From assembly GCA_024704765.1 (NCBI GenBank), contig JAKMXF010000110.1:124001-188000 (forward strand): 64,000 nt of DNA, read 5' to 3'. This document shows, piece after piece, positions 23,301-32,491 of this stretch. Position numbers and translations under genes: made by a program. Numbering within the stretch: the first letter of the stretch is position 1; every line of letters begins with the position of its first letter. The DNA is from Oopsacas minuta. Taxonomy: Eukaryota > Porifera > Hexactinellida > Lyssacinosida > Leucopsacidae. The notes under the pieces are model-generated. The model worked only from the letters and a program-made list of their open reading frames with translations, was not told where the DNA came from and did no database searches.

Positions 23301-25321
23301 TTAAACAAGGGATTGTTTTGATAAACTTCTAATAATCCAGGTTGCGAAAAGTACAGGGCCTCTCTGATCTCTTCACATTGATAATCGCCATTATACGAAG
23401 TTAATTCGAATCCAACAGCACACATACATGTGTAATCACTCGGGTAAGATGGTAGGCAAATGTGAGGACATACCAATTGATCACTACCGTATCTACAAGG
23501 AGATGTCCTATCTAAGTCATCATTTACAGTTGTGATAGCAAGTATTCTGCTTGTGTACTGAAATAGCAGAGAATCACCAGTAAATACACTCATTAAACTG
23601 TCAGTTTTTAAGCTCAAGATTTCACCTTCTCTAAAAGATATGCTAGAAATGTTTTCCATATGGATAGTATAGTCTGAAAAGAGTACTCGCCTTTGTAAAT
23701 CGAACCTCTGTACTCCATTAGAATCAGACCAATACAGGAACTTTCCAGTAGGATCTAATGCAAGCGAGACAGGTAACCCTACGTCCTCTCCAACGAGAAT
23801 CTGTGGGTCAGTTTTAGCGTCCATCGGCGCAGACATTATGCTATACAAACCATCTCTATCCTCTATCCAATACAAATTACTGTTCTCTAAATTTGTTACG
23901 AGATTACTGGGAGCTCCTATTATGACGTCACTACCAAACAATACTCTACGATAATATCCGTTAGTACGACTCACTTCTATTCTCTTCAATATTCTATCAC
24001 ACCAGAATAACGTATCACTCAGTCTATCTACTGCTAGTCCGCTAACCTGACCTAACAGATCTTGCACTATTATATCAGTATGTCCTGTAATAGTATTACT
24101 AGTTCTAATCAAAGAATATGGAATACCATTAGTGTTAAAATTCTCACTCCAGTATATCCAGTTATCTGCAGCTGTTAGCTCTTGGATATTAGAAGGGAGA
24201 TATCCTGTTAACGGTAATAAGCTGGAACTAACATACTCACCATCATTACGTAGTACGTATACTCCAGCATCAGTAGATATCAGAGTAGTCTTGTAGAGAT
24301 CTGTGTTACACTTAGGACTCTGTGTAATCTGCTTATCGCCATTAGGACAATAGCAAGTAGAGTTGCTGTGAGATAGAGGTAAGCATAAGTGTGTACAGCT
24401 ACTGGTTAAACAGGGGTCAGTAGATGGTTGTGTGGTATCAGGGGTTAGCAATAAGTTTTGTATGTCTGTAATATTATCAATTACGTCTAATTCTGTAGTG
24501 TAAGAATTAGTATTAGAGATCACGGCTAGTTTCCCAGTGCTAGATTCAATGTAGAACAACCATTCTCCATCTGGTGTTATAATAAACTCTTTCAATTCTT
24601 CTGTGTTATCCCAAACCTTGTGTTCAGTAGGATTCTCATAGAGCTGATCTAGTGAAGACTTCCACAGACTCGTGTGTGTACTGTTCTTATTAAGTGTATA
24701 CAAATGTGTATGTGAAATACCAGAGTTAATTATCTGTGTATTATAGCGTTTTAACACGTTAGGAGTAGTACTGTTGAATTTGAGTTGATATACTTCGTTC
24801 TGTGTAGTGGTGTATAGCAGTTGGTAGTTATTATAATCGTATGAGATAGAGTTGATCGAATTATCTCCTACCCCGTCACTTGTTAAGATACGCGGGGTTA
24901 GGAAACCTGAACTTGTATTAGAAGCTGATATCTGTAAAGATGATGATGACGTCATAAATAAACTTCTACAATAAGGGTCAATTGCCATTGTATTAATACT
25001 ACTATCACTTGTCTTGATTTTAGTATTATACGAAAATGAATTGCTAATGATTGATTTCTCTATGTAATCGCCTGCTGAATAGTATAGAAATAGAGAACAT
25101 GTAGCTATAGATGTTATCTGTTTATCACTGATAGGATAAGGTAATCTTGATAGAGAGTTGAGGAGAGGGTGAGTATCATTTTCAGACAGTCTGAATGTTG
25201 CTGAGTAGAAATAATTGTTTGTTTGTAGAATGAGGTTGTAATTCTTCGTTAGTCCGTTAGAGTTTTGGAGCAAACTCAATGTTATGAAGATAGAAAATAA
25301 AGTAGCAATTGTTCTGTTCAT
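20357..25321 (-). CDS. LRP5/6-like Wnt co-receptor
   Basis: Single-exon type I receptor of 1654 aa. Domains in order: signal peptide 1-23; YWTD beta-propellers at about 25-295, 345-600, 650-925 and 975-1258 with repeated LYWSDS, LFWCDR, VYWSNT, LYWSDN and IFFSDW strands; an EGF-like module after each (Cys clusters near 300, 602, 927, 1262); LDLa repeats (about 1300-1377, ending CIDGSDEINC and CIDDSDESSC); a membrane helix near 1400; and a 230-residue tail. Four propeller-EGF units, LDLa repeats and a tail with a PPPS motif is the LRP5/6 plan. Known LRP5/6 proteins have three LDLa repeats and five PPPSPxS motifs that bind Axin after phosphorylation. Here I see two LDLa and one clear PPPS, followed by VVS instead of PxS. 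ATG at 25319-25321. Confidence 0.85.
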   Translation of the reverse strand: MNRTIATLFSIFITLSLLQNSNGLTKNYNLILQTNNYFYSATFRLSENDTHPLLNSLSRLPYPISDKQITSIATCSLFLYYSAGDYIEKSIISNSFSYNTKIKTSDSSINTMAIDPYCRSLFMTSSSSLQISASNTSSGFLTPRILTSDGVGDNSINSISYDYNNYQLLYTTTQNEVYQLKFNSTTPNVLKRYNTQIINSGISHTHLYTLNKNSTHTSLWKSSLDQLYENPTEHKVWDNTEELKEFIITPDGEWLFYIESSTGKLAVISNTNSYTTELDVIDNITDIQNLLLTPDTTQPSTDPCLTSSCTHLCLPLSHSNSTCYCPNGDKQITQSPKCNTDLYKTTLISTDAGVYVLRNDGEYVSSSLLPLTGYLPSNIQELTAADNWIYWSENFNTNGIPYSLIRTSNTITGHTDIIVQDLLGQVSGLAVDRLSDTLFWCDRILKRIEVSRTNGYYRRVLFGSDVIIGAPSNLVTNLENSNLYWIEDRDGLYSIMSAPMDAKTDPQILVGEDVGLPVSLALDPTGKFLYWSDSNGVQRFDLQRRVLFSDYTIHMENISSISFREGEILSLKTDSLMSVFTGDSLLFQYTSRILAITTVNDDLDRTSPCRYGSDQLVCPHICLPSYPSDYTCMCAVGFELTSYNGDYQCEEIREALYFSQPGLLEVYQNNPLFNFRETSSLDIRIRSEVNATVSAVSSDVREGIVYWSNTHEGVVGRIHREGGDKQTVLEGYNSIQGLSFDALTRNLYWSDNSTGLLGVSTEDGSLQKVLLHSRNSIPFTLATNPRSGEIYYSTSASPHSIMSMYGNTGNVKSLVNVRGSAVALSVNANTNVLYWARNASIENQWLPTVLQCSLPDCTDSSYLLDFSTDIQHIAVSSDKFFSVASFPSSPDTHFLQKHYLPSGQFEKLITLPISKPGALHLSHMSTQPIQHICAVNNGGCSHLCLLGKPNSVGDVQNYVCECPVHMKLSSDQRNCELRKTYLIVLTEFYILALNKHPHVMDEAIPVGTLYNTQYISFDQLDNTVYWVNHVSSNNSVIMSFGLNRGEMFPKTIANVSTVESQLFSFQIDWVGKLAMWTRTDGNSIEFTRLDNTLSGYLFYNTTFQPRALAADPTTSRIFFSDWSSTPSISSINIDGNNSEIIVNSDYVSRPSSLVYSHRHNTLFWYDYDKREIALYNFTTQQVSIIHSLPKISNVTLRELTDMKIAITGDEIVWWEKFTDPIKTRFHYYNIYTRSTSSTDVDRVGSIYDMIGHTIDPEIHHSTHQCIMSGCRGICVNGNDSGQCTCPLYTRFDTVSMSCRPNSCPYVEIACSPGEECSDVIWRCDGIQDCIDGSDEINCTLKCNSDQFQCISNGICISKDNICDNISDCIDDSDESSCINSSSTFLSSTASTVSSTSSIDTKDNILLFYVIIALAVIIIILVCMFPLVTCISLWLMRPYYRRKTYNIPSIRDVENNSNPSSELEVRSFESTCPIIKPIEPPKHLHLRTPSSIIGTCSLNFFPRIQPHLEFQSPLSQDPVYGSGSFDIKTVDLVSNVTDTSLVRDNFDYEKAFDVRVPPPSVVSNYSENLLSVSQQDIPHVIESNSSDLTSHITKSSSQPFFDYAHPNSEISYIISSIDCSPKRTHMFRFPSSVSSHYTLITNSKSQEQFHEVFHH

Positions 25322-26318
25322 AATGTTGAAATAGCTAATTTAATGATAAAGAAGGAATAGTAACGAAGTTAAGATTAGGGACTGAAAATAACTTGTACAG
25401 TATGATAATATTGACCAGTAACGAAATACTTGGAAAGTTATAGGGACCAAATTTTTTATGGAAGAATACAATAGGATGGAAAATAACAATCCTATATCAG
25501 CTCAAAATACGATTAACATATTAGAAATTAGAGTATAGAGCATGTTCTAATGATGTAAGATTGTAAATCTGACAAATACAAACCAATTGAAATTATAGAA
25601 TTATATCAGATCATCCCTAATAATGGAATATTAAATACAGTAGAACTCGGTAAAGACGTACTATTTCTCAAATCCAAAAAAATTATTCATCATTCACTGT
25701 ACAACAATACGTTAATACTTATTCGGATAAGACATATATTCGGTTAGTACTTACTATTTTCATTTCCAGAGGGGTACGTCTTATCCGAGTTCTACTGTAC
25801 TTAATTACAAAGATCAAAGAGCTAGCACAATATACAGCTGCATGGTTGATCGCTATTTGCTCAATTTGTGACCAGAAATTTTCCCAATAAACCACAAAAA
25901 TGGTCATCTTAATCTAAGGCAGCTGGCTTATCCTATATGCTTGAATAATGAATAATTCTTATTATTTGCCAGGTTTTCAATGATATTTACTTAGATAATG
26001 TGAATATGAATTAAGTAGATTCCTAGAAAAGTGATATCTTTGTTCGCAGCAGCTAAAGTTAAGAAATGGATAACACAGGTGTATTGTAAAGATGGATTTG
26101 TCAGTAGAATTTACATATAGTAACCATAATAGACCCAGGATTAGTAGTATCATACTCAGAATAGTTTGAATTAGTTGAATATATTGAAAGTTTTCCAAAT
26201 AAGTAATATGTATCGATTTTATGTTAGGTAGATTAGCCATCTATAATCAATACTGATTCTAGTAAAACTATAAATATAGCAAGCAATATGGACACATTAA
26301 TTCCAATTAAGTTTATTA
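25322..26318. other. Divergent promoter region with a TIR element
   Basis: Lies between the receptor gene (-) and the first SOD-repeat gene (+), so it should contain both promoters. A family-B element fills 25638-25797. An 87-codon hydrophobic minus-strand ORF at 25977-26240 has no recognisable family and overlaps no splice signals I trust; I leave it out as a gene. Confidence 0.5.
25638..25797. mobile_element. Short TIR element, family B, TA target site
   Basis: Starts CAGTAGAACTCGG and ends with the complement (ccgagttctactg), 160 bp, flanked by TA on both sides. Non-coding; the internal 'cggataagac/gtcttatccg' is a further inverted pair. Confidence 0.8.
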
Positions 26319-28451
26319 ATGTTAATCCTATCATTAACTCTACTATTCGCTGCCTTGTACAGCATCAATGCACAGGGAATAGCACGCTTTGATACTAGAA
26401 GCCTAAACGGGTATATCATATTCACTGAACTCGAGAATGGAAGTTTAGAAATAATGGGAACCTTTGAAAACCTTCCTTTCGATTACAGCCTGCCCTACCA
26501 TGTACATGTATATCCGGTAGATTACCGCTATGACCCAGCTGTTAGATGTGGAGCGCTTTATACAGGAGGACACTACGACCCAACAGGAAGGCTAGCAGCA
26601 GCTGGGGATAGCTATAGAGAAGATTGTATGGCTGATTCATCTGCATGCGAAATAGGAGATTTGAGTGGAATATTTGGTCCAATATCAAATGGTACATTTA
26701 CACACCAATCTTCCGATTTGAGCTTAAATGGACCTTATGGTATCTTATACCGGTCTATTGTTATCCATAGAGTTGATGCTGGAAGTACCCCTAGATACGT
26801 TTGTGCTACTATCGAGCCGATGAACGATCTGGCATCCTCAATAACAGCAAGAGCCGCATTCTATGGGAATATTATCAGTGGGAATATATATTTCTTCCAA
26901 CAAGATGCTGATTCTGTCTCAACGAAGATATTCGTCGATCTCAACACAGTAAACACGGAAAGAGACCTTGAGAACCTAGATTGGAATATCTATAACAGTC
27001 CTCCGGGGGTGAGGAGCAGGAGGGGCGACTGTACTCATGTGGGAGAGTTGTACAACCCTAGAAGGCGAAATGTGGACTCTTGTGACAATAGGGACGCAAG
27101 AACATGCCCTGAATACGCTCTGACAGAGAAGCATGGCGATCTTACTGTAACTAGTGATGGAAACAAGTTCTTCTTCACAGAAGTAAGGGGTATAACTCTG
27201 TCTGGTAGTAATTCCATCATAGGGAGGTCTATAACGATTAGCAGAGGGAATGAAATAATAGCTTGTGCTGCTATTGGAGTAGTGAGTGCAATCAGACTTA
27301 GAGCTGTGCTATCGGATGGATATGTAATTTCAGCTACTCAATACTTTCCATTCAGTTCCTCACGAATTAGTACTACAGGAAGTAGAGGGAATATTAATCG
27401 TCTAGAGTTACAGGAAAGAGGATACATTAATGGGGTATGTGATGGTTCTGCTACTCGCTATAACCCGTTTGTAATTAACGTAGAAAACAGAGGAACAACG
27501 ACACCAGATTCCAATCCTCTTGGTGATCTGCTTGAGCAGATACCTAGTGATGGAGCAACACTTATGACGTCACCAATACCGTTGTCTGGAGTCAACTCAG
27601 CAGCTGATAGGACAGTTTGGTACCAAATAGGGGAAAGAACTGGTTGTACTAGCTTCACATATGATCTCACGGATCGTTCTGACAACGCATTCGTAGTCAG
27701 AGCAAATGCTACATTCGTGGACCGCAGTATTACCTGCATGGTTTTTTTCTCGCAATTAGTCACTGGGGTTTCATACCGACCTACATTCGGGGAGAGACCG
27801 TCAAATCCTAATTTCCAATCAGGTGACGTATTAATAACAGATTTATGCACGAACGATACTGACAGGGAATACAGGTTTATCATGGATCCATCAGGTCAAT
27901 GTGGTGTGGATTACTATAATCCTTATAATGTTAGGAGACAGAGCACTGACAGAGTTTTGTATGATCAAGATTGTGACAGAAGAGAACAACGTAGATGTAC
28001 TGTGGGGAATAATTTGGGACAGACAACCAGTGATTCAATGAGGAGTTATGTGAACACAAATCTGGAGCTAGCTGGATACTATGGTATAGCTTCAGGTGAG
28101 ATAAGAGTACAAGTGGATGGTAGTTATTGCGCGCAGCTGCAAGTTATAGGTGAAACCAGTGCTGTGTACTCAGTTAACAGCTGTGAACAGTTCAATAATA
28201 GACTTGGAAATGCAATAGATACTTGTGCAGGAGTGGAGTCGAATAACTTTCTACCGATTAGTTGTTCAGATGATGACATTAACGAGGTTGATAACACAGT
28301 GACTGTAAATGTGAATACGGTGTTTCCAGAAGGAACAGACACTGAACAAGTAGAAGCATGTATCCTCGCAAGTATCAGCTCGGGGAATAAGCTTGCAGGT
28401 TCAACCTCAATCTTTTTGATGATTGCAATCATTATTCTACTGATTGTATAG
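26319..28451 (+). CDS. Copper-only superoxide dismutase repeat protein (GPI-type), copy 1
   Basis: 710 aa, single exon, secreted. Signal peptide 1-19 (LSLTLLFAALYSINAQ). Four SOD-like repeats at about 20-180, 180-330, 330-470 and 470-625. A C-terminal hydrophobic tail (SIFLMIAIIILLIV) follows a small-residue stretch, as for a GPI anchor. Repeat 1 keeps the copper ligands HVH (YHVHVYP), H in GGHYDP and H in RSIVIHR, the disulfide Cys pair (RCGALY...YVCATI) and the Arg before it. The zinc ligands are not kept: the HVGDLG His is Glu (CEIGDLSG), and the loop His is missing. That is the copper-only SOD pattern of fungal SOD5 and of animal copper-only SOD repeat proteins. Repeats 2-4 keep the fold signatures but lack HVH. 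Role: probably extracellular superoxide conversion or copper binding. Confidence 0.85.
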   Translation: MLILSLTLLFAALYSINAQGIARFDTRSLNGYIIFTELENGSLEIMGTFENLPFDYSLPYHVHVYPVDYRYDPAVRCGALYTGGHYDPTGRLAAAGDSYREDCMADSSACEIGDLSGIFGPISNGTFTHQSSDLSLNGPYGILYRSIVIHRVDAGSTPRYVCATIEPMNDLASSITARAAFYGNIISGNIYFFQQDADSVSTKIFVDLNTVNTERDLENLDWNIYNSPPGVRSRRGDCTHVGELYNPRRRNVDSCDNRDARTCPEYALTEKHGDLTVTSDGNKFFFTEVRGITLSGSNSIIGRSITISRGNEIIACAAIGVVSAIRLRAVLSDGYVISATQYFPFSSSRISTTGSRGNINRLELQERGYINGVCDGSATRYNPFVINVENRGTTTPDSNPLGDLLEQIPSDGATLMTSPIPLSGVNSAADRTVWYQIGERTGCTSFTYDLTDRSDNAFVVRANATFVDRSITCMVFFSQLVTGVSYRPTFGERPSNPNFQSGDVLITDLCTNDTDREYRFIMDPSGQCGVDYYNPYNVRRQSTDRVLYDQDCDRREQRRCTVGNNLGQTTSDSMRSYVNTNLELAGYYGIASGEIRVQVDGSYCAQLQVIGETSAVYSVNSCEQFNNRLGNAIDTCAGVESNNFLPISCSDDDINEVDNTVTVNVNTVFPEGTDTEQVEACILASISSGNKLAGSTSIFLMIAIIILLIV

Positions 28452-29075
28452 TGTGTTTGTATGTTACTAAATTTAGGTCTGTTGTATTATCCATAGATTA
28501 TACACACTTGGAATTTAGAAAGATAAGTATGTGCTTTAGAACTTGCTATGATTAATTGTTTGTAAATTAATAGTTTTCTGTATTTATATATTGTAAATAG
28601 TATTATAGAAATTGGATAAAGTCTGTAGCGGTGGCATATTTTAAATTTTCCTCAATGAATATACGCCCGGGAAATTACAACGTGGTAGTACTCCGGCCCC
28701 GGATAATTAATGGTTTAGCATCGAGCAGGCTTCACACACACGCCAACCTTCAACTCCCCAAATGTTAAACCAAGGCATCTGCGCATCGCTTAAAAATCCT
28801 CAAAAGGATTTGGATGTGGATTATTGAGTTCTTGGAATGAATGACTTTGTATTCCCTTATTACACATAATATTATAAATATATCCAAACATCATATGACA
28901 GAACATTCTTTGGAAAAATGTGCGTGCTAAGATTAAGCAAGGTCTGGTGATAAATGTTGAAAGTATGTGTACGTATACAACTTGTGGTTTCTTGAGGGTT
29001 TCTTAGCATAAAAAGTAATTAGGTTGTGATGCATATATCATTTGACTAAAGCCTTTGAACAGTCCTCTCAAGAAA
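28452..29075. other. Spacer between the two SOD-repeat genes
   Basis: No gene seen. A GC-richer island at about 28620-28760 (gcccgggaa, ggccccgga) may be a repeat remnant. Confidence 0.45.
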
Positions 29076-31229
29076 ATGCTTCAGCACTTCATAACATTCC
29101 TGCTTATTCTGGCATTCCAATCAGCCAACAGTGCTGGACATATAAAAACGGCGTATGCAGACTTTGATGGAAAAGGAGTGCAAGGAAGAATCACGTTTTC
29201 AGATGATGGAGCTTACGTAGAAATAGCAACTAACTTCAATTCACTCCCAGTCAACACAGGATTACCTTATCATGTCCACAACTGGCCTGTTGACTACACG
29301 CTAAACCCTGATGCTAGATGTGGCTCAGATTACGTCGGTGGACACTATGATCCATACGGAAAGTCGGTTGAACATGGGGGGAATTACACGAATGCGTGTG
29401 CAAGCAACACAAGTGAATGTGAAGTTGGAGATTTATCTGGAAAGCATGTATCGTTACTAATCGGTAATTGGGTTGAGAACGATACTTGGGGACTATCCCT
29501 GAGCAATTTTCAAAGTATTGTATTTCGCTCTATCGTTATTCATGATTCAAACGGTGATAGGCTAACCTGTGCAACAATACGACCTGGTGACGCACCAAAT
29601 GAGTTACTCACGGCTAGAGCTAGATTCAATGGTCCGACTATTGGTGGATCTATTCGTTTCTTCCAGCCAAGTAGCACTGCCAGAGATACCTACATATTCT
29701 CAGATTTATTCCTTACTAACTCAGGACCAGAGTTGACAGATAACTCATGGAGTATCCTCACCCAACCTACAGGGACTGATGCCAGATTGGGAATATGTGA
29801 TAATATTGGAGGCACTGAATTTACTACGGTAACAGGAACGGTAACATGCATAGCTAGTGATGCAAGTACCTGCCATGAATACCAGCTGACTGAGAAACAC
29901 GGTCCTCTAACAATAAGGAACCCATCAGATGGAGCTAATAGAAAATCATTCAGTGAGTATGACGGAATAAAACTGTCTGGAGATAACAGTATTATCGGTC
30001 TATCTATCAGAATACAAACTAATGGAGGAGATACATTAGCTTGTGCTACGATTAAATGGGCCAACTTCATACAAGCTACAGCTGATTTCAATGGTTATGC
30101 GATACATGCGATTGAGTATTCTCCTTTCCTACCAACTCATATAAAGTATACTGGAGATCCCAGTAATATTACAAACCAGTTGATAAATACAGAAGGGTAC
30201 TTTACAGAACGTGATTGTGATGGATCATTACATACATATTCACCATTTACTCCATTTGTACCTGTCGTGGAAGTGAACGAGACACAAGATATTAATGCAG
30301 TCGGTAACCTGACTGGCTCACTCACAGATTCGTTGATATGGATTAATACACTACCTCTGTCTGGATATTACTCTACGATTGGTAGAACTGTTTCTATACA
30401 GAGGGACGAGGTGTGGGTGTGTTCAGATTGGCAGGATGATTTCACTCACAGAAGAAATGATGATTCGTACATCTACAGAGCTAGAGCTGTGTATACACCG
30501 GGTTCTTGCTGGGTGTCTTTTACTCAAAGAGTATCTTCTAATTCATACGAACCTGATGACGAGACAGGATTTTACGTGTCAGACTTTGATACGGGAGAGG
30601 TGACAATATTCGATTACTGTCCTGCAGGTGAATCTACTCGTCAGTACAGAATACAAGCTGGTATTTTGGGACGTCCAGATACCAGCACGTACAATCCTTA
30701 TAGGGTTAAAACATATGGAATGGATACTATTGCATATGGAAATGATTGTGGTAACTACAGAGTTGAAAGATGTGAATTTGGAGATTTGGAGAGACTTGAG
30801 TTACAAAACACATTCTGGGCTGGCACTCACACAAACTTAGAAATGTTGGGAAGGTTCCGAGCTAGTTATCACGTCCTAGAGATGTTTGATACACTTAATG
30901 GCGTTACTATTGAAGATGCATTTATTGAACCAGCTTACTTGTCTGAATTCACTGCATGTACCTCCAGCTGTGATACGGCTGATGGGGACAGCTACACACT
31001 AGAGCAACCACATACGCTAGCATACCTTTCATGTGAGATGGCTACTGACAGTTCAGAATGTGCTATTAATGAATATGAAGTGAATGGAATTGCGACTGGA
31101 TCATCAGATGCTGAAGCAATAGAAAATGCTAATTTCTTTGCTGACCTGTATAATGCTGGATACTGTCTGCAAGCTACTGCCTTATTTGTTATATTATCTC
31201 TAGTTCTACTCTCTTTACTCACGTATTAG
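29076..31229 (+). CDS. Copper-only superoxide dismutase repeat protein (GPI-type), copy 2
   Basis: 717 aa from ATG 29076, which places a clean signal peptide first (MLQHFITFLLILAFQSANS); a TTG seven codons earlier is not needed. Tandem paralogue of the upstream gene with the same four-repeat plan and a hydrophobic C-terminus (ATALFVILSLVLLSLLTY). Repeat 1 has YHVHNWP, GGHYDP, RSIVIHD and the Cys pair, so a full copper site. It also has an EHGG His in the loop where copy 1 has none, while the HVGDLG His is again Glu (CEVGDLSG), so the zinc site is half lost. Repeat 2 contains LTEKHGPLTI, the same motif as copy 1 repeat 2 (LTEKHGDLTV), showing that the repeat array duplicated as a whole. Likely co-expressed cell-surface proteins. 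Confidence 0.85.
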   Translation: MLQHFITFLLILAFQSANSAGHIKTAYADFDGKGVQGRITFSDDGAYVEIATNFNSLPVNTGLPYHVHNWPVDYTLNPDARCGSDYVGGHYDPYGKSVEHGGNYTNACASNTSECEVGDLSGKHVSLLIGNWVENDTWGLSLSNFQSIVFRSIVIHDSNGDRLTCATIRPGDAPNELLTARARFNGPTIGGSIRFFQPSSTARDTYIFSDLFLTNSGPELTDNSWSILTQPTGTDARLGICDNIGGTEFTTVTGTVTCIASDASTCHEYQLTEKHGPLTIRNPSDGANRKSFSEYDGIKLSGDNSIIGLSIRIQTNGGDTLACATIKWANFIQATADFNGYAIHAIEYSPFLPTHIKYTGDPSNITNQLINTEGYFTERDCDGSLHTYSPFTPFVPVVEVNETQDINAVGNLTGSLTDSLIWINTLPLSGYYSTIGRTVSIQRDEVWVCSDWQDDFTHRRNDDSYIYRARAVYTPGSCWVSFTQRVSSNSYEPDDETGFYVSDFDTGEVTIFDYCPAGESTRQYRIQAGILGRPDTSTYNPYRVKTYGMDTIAYGNDCGNYRVERCEFGDLERLELQNTFWAGTHTNLEMLGRFRASYHVLEMFDTLNGVTIEDAFIEPAYLSEFTACTSSCDTADGDSYTLEQPHTLAYLSCEMATDSSECAINEYEVNGIATGSSDAEAIENANFFADLYNAGYCLQATALFVILSLVLLSLLTY

Positions 31230-31527
31230 ATGTGTTGAATAACATTATTTATTGATAATTATTCTAGAAAGCTATTTACTTATTATTATTGAATTTACTA
31301 TCAGTTAACTATTAAAATTTCTAATTATTACTCTCTGGGATTAAACTGAAAGATATAAATAGCAAATTTGGCGAAATTATTGAAAATGCTAGTGTAAAGG
31401 AAGATATTGATTTAATCATCGATACGTATGTAATATGGTGCATGTAGTCATGTACCGGTGATACACTATAACCAATTAAACAGCATACGCCTGAATGACA
31501 CCCTGGGTGAAAGTAAACTTACGACAG

Positions 31528-31969
31528 CAGTAGACCCTCGATTATCTGAACAGCAAGAAATGTTTAGTTTTGAAAATTGTACAAATTTTTGAGCTTATGC
31601 AACTCTAATACTAGTTTTCTGAAAGCTGTCGTGGTGTTAGGCACTTATTGACATGAATATGCAGTAAAATATACTAAACTAGAAAATCCAAATATTCATA
31701 TATCATCCCGCAGAATAATTTCATTTATCTGAACACTATACAATAGAACCTCATTAATACCTACACCAAGGACCGTCGTGATTTGTACTCCTTATCCGGA
31801 GTACGTGTTAACCGGAGTAAATAAATTGAATATCCATTGTACGGATTAAAATTGTGTAAAATTCTGTTCGTCTTAACGGGAAATTCGTATTAAATGTGTT
31901 CGTATTAACGAGGTTTCACTGTACTTGAAATTCAAAGACCAAGGCGTTCGGATAATCGAGGATGTACTG
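31528..31969. mobile_element. Outer TIR element, pogo/Tigger-like ends
   Basis: Left end CAGTAGACCCTCGATTATC; right end the complement of CAGTACATCCTCGATTATC. Interrupted by a second element at 31741-31921. No transposase frame. Confidence 0.7.
31741..31921. mobile_element. Inner TIR element, family A, TA target site
   Basis: Starts CAATAGAACCTCATTAATAC, ends with the complement of CAGTGAAACCTCGTTAATAC, 181 bp, TA on both sides (31739-31740 and 31922-31923). Related to 17317-17479 and sits inside the outer element. Confidence 0.8.
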
Positions 31970-32491
31970 ATTCAGAATTGCAGAAATATATGAAAGATAT
32001 TTGATACCTGAACGATGTTGAGCTGATATAAGAATAAATGTTAGATTCGACATACGGTGGCTTATTTGCAAATCGTATTTTGTAAGAAATCTCCTTTCTG
32101 ATACTCGAATTATGATATTACGCACACTAATTACCATACAAAACTACACTCTATGTCCGTGGAAAGACTTGCAATAGGCGGATTTGCTATTAGACGACTT
32201 GCTAAGAATTGCGGTATTCACTGTTTCAGGTATTTATCATATTGATAAAATTAACCATTGGTTTCGATGAATTAATCAGGGCAGGAACCAAGGACCCAGT
32301 CTATCCATATACAATTCACCCAATCTGAACTACAAATAGCAAGAAAGAACAAACGCAATTCAAAATGTCATTAGTTGGATTCAGTGCATAAGTATACCAA
32401 ACAATCTATAGTTAAATAGCACATCAGAGTATATCCTCCTAACTACAACACTGATACAAGGGGATACAAATTTAGTCAAGGAACAAACCAA

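Larger units (their letters stand above)
31230..32491. other. Intergenic with a nested pair of TIR elements
   Basis: Convergent 3' flanks of the second SOD-repeat gene (+) and CDC37 (-). The only structured part I see is 31528-31969; the rest is AT-rich without an ORF of note. Confidence 0.5.

Noticed and set aside
25977-26240. 87-codon hydrophobic minus-strand ORF
   Set aside because: AT-rich leucine/isoleucine composition is what random frames give here; no homology or splice context, and it sits in a promoter region.
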